Below, piece after piece: positions 25,729 to 32,911 of a DNA stretch of 36,375 nucleotides. A model generated the notes under the pieces. It was given only the letters and a program-made list of their open reading frames with translations. It was not told the origin of the DNA and did no database searches. This DNA is from Lachnospiraceae bacterium. Lineage in GTDB: Bacteria; Bacillota; Clostridia; Lachnospirales; Lachnospiraceae. The position numbers were made by a program, and so were the translations under genes. Positions within the stretch are counted from its first letter, which is position 1. Every line of letters starts with the position of its first letter. Location: assembly GCA_024682115.1 (NCBI GenBank), contig JAIKZO010000080.1:1-36375 (forward strand). The letters are read 5' to 3'.

Positions 25729-27288
25729 GTGAAGGATAACGCAGAAACAGTCAAATTGAATAAGGATGACAGTTTTATCGCCGTAAACAGGGATAATCTC
25801 AAAAAGATCCTTTTCGACAACCGCGATACGGAGTACGGGAAAAAATACGGATTCGGTAATATCGACACCGCTGAAGAATATATAAAACGTGTTCCGCTGA
25901 GCCGTTTTTCCGACTATGAAGAAGCTGTCGACAGGATGATGTCAGGACAGGACGGGGTGCTTACGTCATATCCCGTATATGATTATGCGGTGACATCCGG
26001 AAGTGCGGGCAAAAGAAAGGTCTTCCCGGTCACTTATGAAGCGCTTGAAAGGTACGGGACGCAGATAGACGACAGACTTATCAGACTTGCGGGAGACAGA
26101 AAGAATGTCAGGCTTTTCGTAAGCAGATTGAGAAAAAATAATGACGATGATGTCATAAAGAAAGGACCCAAACTGCTTTCCGAGCTTTATTATGCCTATC
26201 AGTCGGAGCACGGTCTATTTCCTTCAGAGCAGTTTGCGGGAGGGAGTGATCTTACCTTTGTAAGTGCCAAGGATTATGATTATCTGTATGCTAAGCTCTG
26301 GACCGCTTTTTCGTACAAAGATATCCTTACCGTAGAAGGCCTGTTCCTGTATGACCTTCTGATATTCTTTAACCAGATGAAAAAATTCTGGAAAACAATC
26401 CTTTCGGATATGGAAGCCGGAAGTATTCCCGATACGGTCAAACTTACACCGAAACTTAAGGAAGCCCTTATTAGGATCATTCCGGATAAAGGACGCATTG
26501 AAGAACTGAAGAACGAGTTTTCAAGAGGGATGAACGGCATAGCAAAGAGGATATTCCCGGAGCTTGAACTGATAAGCGGTATAGGCTCTCTTCCTTCGAT
26601 GACGGAGGAGATCATGCTCAAGACATATACCGGTGATATCCCGGTCAGTCATTTCTGCTTTGTTTCGAGCGAATGCCATATGGGTGTTCCCGTAGAAGAT
26701 GAAAGCTTTGATTACAGGCTCCTTTCCGACAGCGCATTTTTTGAATTTCTTTCCGATGATGAAAACAGCAGGAATACGGTGCTTCCGGGAGAAGTGATCG
26801 AAGGAAGGGATTATGAGATAGTCATAACGACTTTTTCCGGTCTGTACAGATATGCCACAGGAGATGTTGTGACCGTAACCGGTTTTTCTGGCGAGAATCC
26901 ACTTGTGCGTTTTAAATGCAGGAGGGATCTTGTCCTTAACGTAGCCGGCGAAAAGACGGATGAATATACGCTTGATTCGGTCATGAGGGATCTTGCGGCG
27001 GAGACCGTGATGAGCATATCGGGATATCTTGCCAGAGCGGATATAAGCGAGCTCCCCGGAAAGTACGAGATCATGATCTGTACCGAACGTAAGTATAAAC
27101 AGGATGGTCTTTCATCGATTTTTGACAGACTTATGATAAAATATAATAAGGACTATGAAGATCTCAGGAACATGGGATCCATAGGAATGCCCGCCGTGAC
27201 TCTTTGCGGCGAGGAAGAATACCGAAGGTCGAGGATCTATTTCGGAATGGACCTCGGACATTTGAAACCGGTACATATATTATTGTGA
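25729..27288 (+). CDS. GH3-family acyl-adenylate/amide-forming enzyme
   Basis: 519 residues similar to the plant GH3 auxin-responsive family (acyl-acid amido synthetases). These activate a carboxylic acid with ATP and pass it to an amine or thiol. Motifs: the phosphate-binding loop VTSGSAGKRK near residue 90, SECHMGV in the nucleotide-binding middle part, YRYATGDVVTV near 372, and RFKCRRDLVLNVAGEKTDEY leading to the mobile C-terminal lobe. Bacterial members are little studied. The start is GTG directly after the MATE stop codon, with GGAG at 25719-25722. It lies between an exporter and a phosphatase, which suggests that its product is exported by the MATE protein. Confidence 0.85.
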   Translation: MKDNAETVKLNKDDSFIAVNRDNLKKILFDNRDTEYGKKYGFGNIDTAEEYIKRVPLSRFSDYEEAVDRMMSGQDGVLTSYPVYDYAVTSGSAGKRKVFPVTYEALERYGTQIDDRLIRLAGDRKNVRLFVSRLRKNNDDDVIKKGPKLLSELYYAYQSEHGLFPSEQFAGGSDLTFVSAKDYDYLYAKLWTAFSYKDILTVEGLFLYDLLIFFNQMKKFWKTILSDMEAGSIPDTVKLTPKLKEALIRIIPDKGRIEELKNEFSRGMNGIAKRIFPELELISGIGSLPSMTEEIMLKTYTGDIPVSHFCFVSSECHMGVPVEDESFDYRLLSDSAFFEFLSDDENSRNTVLPGEVIEGRDYEIVITTFSGLYRYATGDVVTVTGFSGENPLVRFKCRRDLVLNVAGEKTDEYTLDSVMRDLAAETVMSISGYLARADISELPGKYEIMICTERKYKQDGLSSIFDRLMIKYNKDYEDLRNMGSIGMPAVTLCGEEEYRRSRIYFGMDLGHLKPVHILL

Positions 27289-27299
27289 GGGAAAAGAAA

Positions 27300-28973
27300 A
27301 TGAAACGAAGGCTCGCGATCAAATTTAACTCAATCCTGATACTGATGGGAGTTCTTATCTTCCTGGTTACGGTCGGGATCGGTGGATACGAATACTACCA
27401 ATCCATTGTCAATCTTTATAACGAGCAGGCATATCAGACAGCGGCAATGGCGTCCACCTTTTTCTCGGACGAACAGTTGTATGACTGGTCCGAAACCGCT
27501 TTTGAGGTAAGCAAAATGGAAGATCCCTCCGGGGAGATCCAAAAGGTGACGGAGGATCCCGAATACGTGGAGATACTCGATCATATCAGGGACCTAAGGG
27601 ACAGTGTGGATGCAAACGATATCTTTGTCTTTGTTGTGGATACCGAAGTCCTTAACAACTATACCGTAGAGGCGCATGATGCAGGGACATGGAGACCCAT
27701 GATCTATCTGGCCGACTGTTACCGTGAAAGCGAGTATGACTTTTTGTTCGGTGACACCGGAAAGGTCGCATACGATTACATAGGATTGATGGACAAAGCG
27801 ATAAAGACCGGAGAAAAGCCGACGGAAAAGATCATTTCCGACGGCGGATTCGGAAATAACATCTCCGCAATGTACCCGGTGGTCAGGGACGGCAAAACAG
27901 TCCTGATGGTCGGAGTGGAGATCCCGATGGTCCTTCTTGAAAGAGACCTTAAGGTATTCATGATCGTTACCCTGATCGCGGCCGCGATCGCAACGGCAAT
28001 ACTGCTCCTTATCACATCAGTGCATTTTGCCCGTTCTATAATATCTCCGATAAAGATGATCTCTTCCGAAGCCGGAAACTTTATCGAAAATGAGAATCAG
28101 ATATCCGAAAAACTTAAAACGGTCAAGACAAAAGATGAGATACAGACTCTGTCGGAAGCTCTTCTTAAGATGGAGATCGGTATCAACGAATACATAGATA
28201 ACCTTACCAGGGTTACCGCGGAAAAGGAAAGGATCGGGGCCGAGCTTAACATCGCTACCCAGATCCAGGCGGACATGCTTCCGTGCATATTCCCTCCTTT
28301 CCCGGAAAAGAAGGAACTTGATATCTATGCTTCGATGACTCCGGCAAAGGAAGTAGGAGGAGATTTCTATGACTTCTTCCTTCTTGATGACGATCATCTT
28401 GCGCTTGTCATGGCGGATGTGTCGGGAAAAGGTGTTCCCGCGGCACTGTTCATGGTCATATCGAAGACACTCATAAAAGACCAGGCACAGAGCTGCCGCT
28501 CACCCAAGACCATATTGGAGACCGTCAACAATCAGCTTAACGAGAGCAATGCCCAGAGTATGTTCGTTACCGTATGGCTGGGCATCATGGAGATCAGCAC
28601 CGGTAAGCTGGTGGCAGCAAATGCCGGTCACGAGTACCCGCTGCTCAAAGGAGCCGACGGCGGCTTTGAACTCATAAAGGATAAGCACGGAATGGTACTC
28701 GGAGCGATGGAAGATCTCAAGTACAAAGAATACGAACTAGAAGTACCTGAGAACGGTTGTCTGTTCCTTTATACGGACGGTGTTCCCGAGGCGACCGATG
28801 ACCAGAACAATATGTTCGGAACAGACAGGCTTCTTGAGGCATTGAACGAAGATCCCGGAGCCGATTCGACAACACTTCTTAAGAACGTCAAGAAAAAGGT
28901 TGATGAATTCGTCGGAGGCGCTCCGCAGTTTGACGATCTTACGATGCTGGCTGTACGCAGGGTGAAGATATGA
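27300..28973 (+). CDS. Membrane-bound SpoIIE/RsbU-type PP2C phosphatase
   Basis: Serine phosphatase that should dephosphorylate STAS proteins in response to an outside signal. 557 residues: membrane helix about 10-28, extracellular sensor of about 190 residues (Cache-like), second helix about 220-242, HAMP, a coiled linker, and the PP2C domain from about 341. Metal ligands are visible at GGDFYD (Asp355) and ADVSGKG (Asp373); LYTDGVPEATD is near the end. The ATG at 27300 is preferred to an in-frame start at 27204 because GAGGG lies 8 bases upstream, the longer form would overlap the GH3 gene by 85 bases, and the shorter form begins with a normal membrane anchor. Confidence 0.92.
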   Translation: MKRRLAIKFNSILILMGVLIFLVTVGIGGYEYYQSIVNLYNEQAYQTAAMASTFFSDEQLYDWSETAFEVSKMEDPSGEIQKVTEDPEYVEILDHIRDLRDSVDANDIFVFVVDTEVLNNYTVEAHDAGTWRPMIYLADCYRESEYDFLFGDTGKVAYDYIGLMDKAIKTGEKPTEKIISDGGFGNNISAMYPVVRDGKTVLMVGVEIPMVLLERDLKVFMIVTLIAAAIATAILLLITSVHFARSIISPIKMISSEAGNFIENENQISEKLKTVKTKDEIQTLSEALLKMEIGINEYIDNLTRVTAEKERIGAELNIATQIQADMLPCIFPPFPEKKELDIYASMTPAKEVGGDFYDFFLLDDDHLALVMADVSGKGVPAALFMVISKTLIKDQAQSCRSPKTILETVNNQLNESNAQSMFVTVWLGIMEISTGKLVAANAGHEYPLLKGADGGFELIKDKHGMVLGAMEDLKYKEYELEVPENGCLFLYTDGVPEATDDQNNMFGTDRLLEALNEDPGADSTTLLKNVKKKVDEFVGGAPQFDDLTMLAVRRVKI

Positions 28974-28984
28974 TTTGAGGAGCA

Positions 28985-29021
28985 CCGGATGCAGACAGGC
29001 TTGTTGCCTTATGTCTGCCGG
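28985..29021 (+). other. Intercistronic hairpin between phosphatase and kinase genes
   Basis: CCG plus GCAGACA (28985-28987 and 28991-28997) pair with TGTCTGC plus CGG (29012-29021), and the loop contains a further GGC/GCC pair. No T-run follows, so it is not an intrinsic terminator. It may be an mRNA processing or stabilising element that sets the phosphatase to kinase ratio. Confidence 0.45.
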
Positions 29022-29047
29022 CAGTGTTACATGACGGGGGAATATAA

Positions 29048-29455
29048 ATGGAAAAACTAAAGGTTGAAGCAAATACCGATAAGCTGGATGAAGTCCTTGA
29101 GTTTCTGGATGAAAGGCTTGACGGGAACGGCTGTAACGAAAAGGCAAAGATGCAGCTTGATATTGCCGTGGAGGAACTGTTCGTAAATATAGCTCATTAC
29201 GCATATCCCGATGAGGAAAACGGGATGGCCGAGATAGAGATATCTTTTTCGGACGATATGGTTAATATTACGCTATATGACAGCGGGACCCCATATGATC
29301 CGCTTGCAAAGCCCGATCCCGACATCACGCTTTCTGCCGAAGAACGCCCGATAGGCGGACTCGGCATCTACATGGTCAAAAAGAGCATGGATGATGTCAG
29401 ATACAGACATGAAGACGGAATGAACATCCTTACGATAAGCAAAAAGATCAAATAG
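29048..29455 (+). CDS. RsbW-like serine kinase / ATP-binding protein (intact GHKL boxes)
   Basis: 135 residues, the only one of three GHKL modules in the cluster with all boxes: N-box AVEELFVNIAHYAY (Glu43, Asn47), G1 DSGTPYDP (Asp78) and G2 GGLGIYMVKK (about 103-112). By family it should bind ATP, phosphorylate a STAS protein and hold a target (usually a sigma factor) when the STAS partner is phosphorylated. No sigma factor gene is nearby. It follows the PP2C gene, its expected antagonist, with GGGGGA before the ATG. Its stop codon overlaps the GTG that could start the next gene. Confidence 0.92.
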   Translation: MEKLKVEANTDKLDEVLEFLDERLDGNGCNEKAKMQLDIAVEELFVNIAHYAYPDEENGMAEIEISFSDDMVNITLYDSGTPYDPLAKPDPDITLSAEERPIGGLGIYMVKKSMDDVRYRHEDGMNILTISKKIK

Positions 29456-29475
29456 TGAAAAGGAAGGTAGGACTT

Positions 29476-30501
29476 ATGGGAAAAAAGAATTCTGAGAAGA
29501 AGGAAAAGGTTTCTGACGGGAAGATAAAGATTGCATTTTTTGATGCCAAGGATTATGATGTTGCATCTTTTGAAGAAGCGAATCCCGACGGAAAGTTTGT
29601 GATCAAGTATTTCGAGACTAAGCTCAACGAAGACACGGTCAAGCTTGCTAAAGGATACGATGCCGTTTGCGTATTCGTTAATGATAACGTTAACGACAAG
29701 GTCATATCCGCTCTTAAGAAGAGAGGAGTAAAGCTTGTGGCTTTAAGATGCGCCGGATTCAACAATGTTGATGTTCAGGCCGCAAAAGACAATCTGGGTG
29801 TTGTAAGAGTACCCGCATATTCTCCTTATGCGGTGGCCGAGCATGCGATGGCTTTGCTGCTCACATCGATAAGAAGGATACATAAGGCATATATCAGGAC
29901 AAAGGATTTCAATTTCAGCCTTAACGGGATGATGGGTTTTGACCTTCACGGTAAGACCGTCGGTGTTGTCGGAACCGGAAAGATAGGACGTGTCTTTATT
30001 GATATCTGCCGCGGCTTCGGAATGAATGTCATAGCCTATGACAAATTTCCTGCGAAGGATTCGGATATAGAATATGTAGATCTAAAGGATATCTGGGAGA
30101 GAAGTGATATAATCTCGTTCCATTGCCCTCTTACGGAGGATACCTATCATCTGGTTGATGAAAAGTCCATCAAGCATATGAAAAAGGGAGTAGTCCTTAT
30201 CAATACTTCAAGAGGAGCACTGATCGATGCCGAAGCGCTTCTTGAAGGGATCAGGGAACGCAAGATCGGAGCGGCCTGCCTGGATGTTTATGAGGAAGAG
30301 GCTGATGTATTCTTTGAGGACAGATCGGGACATATCCTCGGAGACGATATCCTGGCCAGACTTATCTCTATGCCTAATGTTATCGTGACATCCCATCAGG
30401 CTTTCCTTACAAAGGAAGCTCTGACAAATATCGCGCATACGACTTTGGCCAATATCGAAGAATATCTGGCAAACGGAAAATGCGAAAATGAGGTTAAATG
30501 A
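29476..30501 (+). CDS. D-2-hydroxyacid dehydrogenase, D-lactate dehydrogenase type
   Basis: NADH-dependent reduction of pyruvate to D-lactate is the likely reaction. 341 residues from the ATG at 29476, which has GGAAGG/TAGG just upstream; an in-frame GTG at 29455 overlapping the kinase stop is possible. The substrate arginine is in ALRCAGFNNVD and the dinucleotide loop is VGVVGTGKIGRVF. The hallmark LDVYEEEADVFFEDRSG of D-LDH follows, with the catalytic histidine in VTSHQAFLTKEAL. A lysine-rich N-terminal tail (about 20 residues) is unusual. Lactate chemistry fits loosely with larBC ten kilobases upstream. Confidence 0.88.
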   Translation: MGKKNSEKKEKVSDGKIKIAFFDAKDYDVASFEEANPDGKFVIKYFETKLNEDTVKLAKGYDAVCVFVNDNVNDKVISALKKRGVKLVALRCAGFNNVDVQAAKDNLGVVRVPAYSPYAVAEHAMALLLTSIRRIHKAYIRTKDFNFSLNGMMGFDLHGKTVGVVGTGKIGRVFIDICRGFGMNVIAYDKFPAKDSDIEYVDLKDIWERSDIISFHCPLTEDTYHLVDEKSIKHMKKGVVLINTSRGALIDAEALLEGIRERKIGAACLDVYEEEADVFFEDRSGHILGDDILARLISMPNVIVTSHQAFLTKEALTNIAHTTLANIEEYLANGKCENEVK

Positions 30502-30519
30502 TCCGGGAACGGAGGATTT

Positions 30520-30717
30520 ATGGACGATATAGATAAGATCATCAATATGCTGGATCAGAAGGTCTCGGAGGGAGTCAGCAGGCTCAAGGTAAATATCTCC
30601 GAGGATCAGGAAGAAGGATCCGTAAAGGAAGTACATCATCACGGCCGGTGCGATGTCGGAAGTCCCTGGGCCAACGGGACCGTAAGAAATGCCGGTGAGA
30701 CGGACGGCTGTTCCTGA
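30520..30717 (+). CDS. Small acidic protein with HHHGRCD motif, function unknown
   Basis: 65 residues; not assigned to a characterised family. The first 45 residues are acidic and probably helical (DDIDKIINMLDQKVSEGVSR). The end has VHHHGRCDVGSPWANGTVRN and a final GCS. Three histidines next to a cysteine could bind a metal. ACGGAGG lies 6 bases before the ATG, which supports translation. It follows the D-LDH gene after 18 bases and probably shares its transcript. Confidence 0.65.
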   Translation: MDDIDKIINMLDQKVSEGVSRLKVNISEDQEEGSVKEVHHHGRCDVGSPWANGTVRNAGETDGCS

Positions 30718-30790
30718 ATAAGACGGGGCAGGTAATGAGGCAATATGGTAACTCAGGCAGAAAGCGCCGGATATTCATCCGTACAGCGTA

Positions 30791-31072
30791 TTGCACTCAA
30801 TGTATTGCTTCGTTATGGCTTTCCTTACCGCCGTATTTGCGGTTCTTATGAAGCTTATCGAAAGCGTCTTTTCACTGGTAAGGAAAGAAGACAGTCCTTT
30901 TACCGAAAAAGTGATGAAAAGACTGCTCGTAGTCATGATAGCGATAAGTGTTATACTGTTCTTCGTTGCAAGTATTGGATTTGCGGCACTTGGGCTCATC
31001 ATCACATGGGTCGTATATACGATAATGGATTACGGAAGAGTTTTGCAGATCAAGTCGGATGAAACACTTTAA
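30791..31072 (+). CDS. Short DUF2975-like membrane protein, possibly frameshifted
   Basis: Residues after an early start (TTG at 30791, or ATG at 30800) give two membrane helices and the end DYGRVLQIKSDETL, which fits the C-terminus of DUF2975 proteins. Those are usually about 150-180 residues and sit directly before an XRE regulator, as here. No ribosome binding site precedes either start. In the neighbouring frame an ATG at 30745 with GAGG before it opens a plausible N-terminus (SSVQRIALNVLL), so one base may have been lost or gained near 30805, or the sequence has an error there. It may be a pseudogene. Confidence 0.5.
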   Translation: MHSMYCFVMAFLTAVFAVLMKLIESVFSLVRKEDSPFTEKVMKRLLVVMIAISVILFFVASIGFAALGLIITWVVYTIMDYGRVLQIKSDETL

Positions 31073-31083
31073 GGAGGGAGCAT

Positions 31084-31290
31084 ATGGGACAGATTATATT
31101 AAGACTTGACAGAGTAATGGCTGACCGCAAGATGTCGCTTAACGAATTGTCCGAAAAAGTCGGTGTTTCCTATGTGAACCTTTCGAAGATGAAGAACGGA
31201 AAGATATCTGCGATACGTTTTTCAACGCTGGAATCCACATGTGAGACGCTTGAATGCCAGCCGGGCGATATACTGGAATACGTGAAGTAA
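31084..31290 (+). CDS. XRE-family helix-turn-helix regulator (YozG type)
   Basis: 68 residues, almost only a DNA-binding domain: LRLDRVMADRKMSLNELSEKVGVSYVNLSKMKNGK, then FSTLESTCETLECQPGDILEY. This compact form is the usual partner of DUF2975 membrane proteins, whose gene precedes it by 11 bases. A perfect AAGGAGG is at 31071-31077. It probably controls its own operon. The partner relationship is known from other genomes; the mechanism is not. Confidence 0.9.
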   Translation: MGQIILRLDRVMADRKMSLNELSEKVGVSYVNLSKMKNGKISAIRFSTLESTCETLECQPGDILEYVK

Positions 31291-31307
31291 GAATGTCGGA
31301 GAGAGCA

Positions 31308-32141
31308 ATGAAACTTATCAATCTGATCGAGAATACCGAAGGGACGGCCGGATGTGCCTATGAACACGGACTGTCGTTCTACGCGGAAACCAAAAGCCAT
31401 AAGATACTGATAGATCTGGGACCGACCGAAAGTACGCTCAAAAATGCGTCGGTCCTGGGGATCGACCTTAAAAAAGTCGATACGGTCATACTGAGCCACG
31501 GTCATTATGATCATTCGGGAGGTATCATGCCTTTCAGCCGAATGAACGGACATGCCGCGATAATTATGCAGCGTTCAGCTGTCGGGGACTATTATGCCGA
31601 TGACGGGGAAAATGCCCCGGAAGGCCGGTTCAGGTATATCGGGATAGACAGGAAGATACGGGAACTGCCTCAGACTGTGCTCATAGAGGGGGATCACTTC
31701 ATTGATGACGAACTCGAACTGTTTACGATAAAAAACAGGGCGCATGAGCTGCCGTTCACAAACAAAAGGCTTTTGATAAAAGAAGGGCAGGACTATAAAA
31801 GAGATGATTTTTCGCATGAGCATTTCCTTGTCTTAAAGGATGAGGGGAAAAGGATACTTGTTTCGGGATGTGCCCACAACGGGGTGCTGAACATAATCGA
31901 AGCATATAAAGAAAAATACGATTCTCTTCCCGACGCGGTGATAAGCGGATTCCACCTTTCTGTAAAAAGGGCCTACAGGGAAAACGAGATCGAAGAGATA
32001 AAGAATATCGCAACAGAGCTTTCTGAATACCCGGTAATGTTTTACACGTGTCACTGCACCGGTACCGATGCATATGACATCATGAAAAGCATCATGGGAG
32101 AGAAACTTAAATACGTTCACTCAGGCGAGGTCGTGTTCTGA
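31308..32141 (+). CDS. MBL-fold metallo-hydrolase
   Basis: 277 residues with the metal motif SHGHYDHSGG (His64, His66, Asp68, His69), later ligands in SGCAHNG and SGFHLS, and TCHCTG near the end. This pattern belongs to the group often annotated as 7,8-dihydropterin-6-methyl-4-(beta-D-ribofuranosyl)-aminobenzene-5'-phosphate synthase-like; the true substrate in bacteria is unknown. The ATG at 31308 is preferred (MKLINLIENTEG is the usual family start and GGAGAG lies just before it). An earlier in-frame ATG at 31254 would overlap the XRE gene. A strong terminator follows. Confidence 0.87.
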   Translation: MKLINLIENTEGTAGCAYEHGLSFYAETKSHKILIDLGPTESTLKNASVLGIDLKKVDTVILSHGHYDHSGGIMPFSRMNGHAAIIMQRSAVGDYYADDGENAPEGRFRYIGIDRKIRELPQTVLIEGDHFIDDELELFTIKNRAHELPFTNKRLLIKEGQDYKRDDFSHEHFLVLKDEGKRILVSGCAHNGVLNIIEAYKEKYDSLPDAVISGFHLSVKRAYRENEIEEIKNIATELSEYPVMFYTCHCTGTDAYDIMKSIMGEKLKYVHSGEVVF

Positions 32142-32180
32142 CCGATCGCATTCTTACGGCAAATGGCGTTGTGAAATCAG

Positions 32181-32215
32181 GCGGCATATGGTAAAATCCC
32201 ATATGTCGCTTTTTA
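32181..32215 (+). terminator. Strong Rho-independent terminator after the MBL gene
   Basis: GCGGCATATGG (32181-32191) pairs with CCATATGTCGC (32199-32209), eleven pairs with one G-U, followed by TTTTT. It ends the long run of + strand genes. Confidence 0.88.
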
Positions 32216-32359
32216 CGTGAAGAAATAACAAAGGATTAGAAAAGAGGTTTACATAACATGAAAATAGGAATCGTTATATGAAGTCCTTTTTCATGTATCT
32301 TCATAATTATTTCATTTTGTAACAAGCTATATTGAGACCCAGGTTAGTAGATAGATTAC

Positions 32360-32396
32360 ACAGCATCGGATAGTCAAATGTCCGGTGCTGTTTTTT
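32360..32396 (+). terminator. Orphan Rho-independent terminator
   Basis: CAGCATCGGA (32361-32370) pairs with TCCGGTGCTG (32381-32390), ten pairs with one G-U, then TTTTTT. No complete gene lies between it and the previous terminator about 145 bases upstream, so it may end a small RNA or the remnant of a lost gene. Confidence 0.8.
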
Positions 32397-32546
32397 AATG
32401 CCAACACACCTATTAGCCAAAAATGAAAAAATATTAAAAATGGCTAATAGATATAAGATTCCGAAATTATGCGTATAGAAAATGATGATGAACGTTCTTT
32501 TTATGAGCAAGAAGCGTATCGCTTCAGATAGAGGTATAAGCAGGAA

Positions 32547-32813
32547 ATGTTGCCATTGTTTTTGAAATGGATTGAAGATGAGAGTATGCCGTCGGAGAAA
32601 CGATCAAAAATTTTTTGTTCTATGATTTCGGATGATGAACTTCATATTAAACATCAAGGTATTTGTTTGGCGCGTGATTATGACGTTAAAGAAGCAATTC
32701 CTATTATAGAAGCGGAAGCAAATAATGAGAAAACCCCCTCGCCGTTTAATAACATGTCTTATGGGTGTTCCATTGGACGTTTGGCAAAAATGGCATTAGA
32801 AGATTTGAAATAG
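32547..32813 (+). CDS. Small acidic protein of the accessory patch, perhaps HEAT-like; possibly a gene fragment
   Basis: 88 residues: MLPLFLKWIEDESMPSEKR, then helical segments that recall a HEAT repeat (VKEAIPIIEAEAN, SIGRLAKMALEDLK). I cannot assign a family. The same frame is open upstream from an ATG at 32469 for 20 codons (MRIENDDERSFYEQEAYRFR) until a TAG at 32529, so this may be a longer gene split by a nonsense mutation. The ribosome binding site is poor. Base composition is much more AT-rich than in the core genes. Small acidic HEAT-like proteins include immunity proteins, but nothing nearby supports that. Confidence 0.4.
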   Translation: MLPLFLKWIEDESMPSEKRSKIFCSMISDDELHIKHQGICLARDYDVKEAIPIIEAEANNEKTPSPFNNMSYGCSIGRLAKMALEDLK

Positions 32814-32911
32814 TATGGCTGTCTTGGGCTCTGATGAATAATGCTTTTTTCGATATTGGTTGAACCGGTTGAAATATACCGGTCTTATTTGCGATAACGG
32901 AGTAAAGATTT

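Larger units (their letters stand above)
32142..32468. other. AT-rich gap with two terminators and a possible truncated gene start
   Basis: After the first terminator, AAGAGG and an ATG at 32259 open only seven codons (MKIGIVI) before TGA. This looks like the start of a flavodoxin-type gene cut off by an insertion. An ATGAAG/CTTCAT inverted repeat follows directly (from 32280). A second terminator lies at 32360-32396. After it an ATG at 32398 gives about 26 codons (LLAKNEKILKMANRYKIPKL) that faintly recall the start of a MNT-type nucleotidyltransferase. None of these is a convincing intact gene. Confidence 0.4.

Noticed and set aside
27204-27299. Longer N-terminus for the SpoIIE phosphatase
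   Set aside because: It would overlap the GH3 gene deeply, has no ribosome binding site, and would put 32 charged residues before the membrane anchor.
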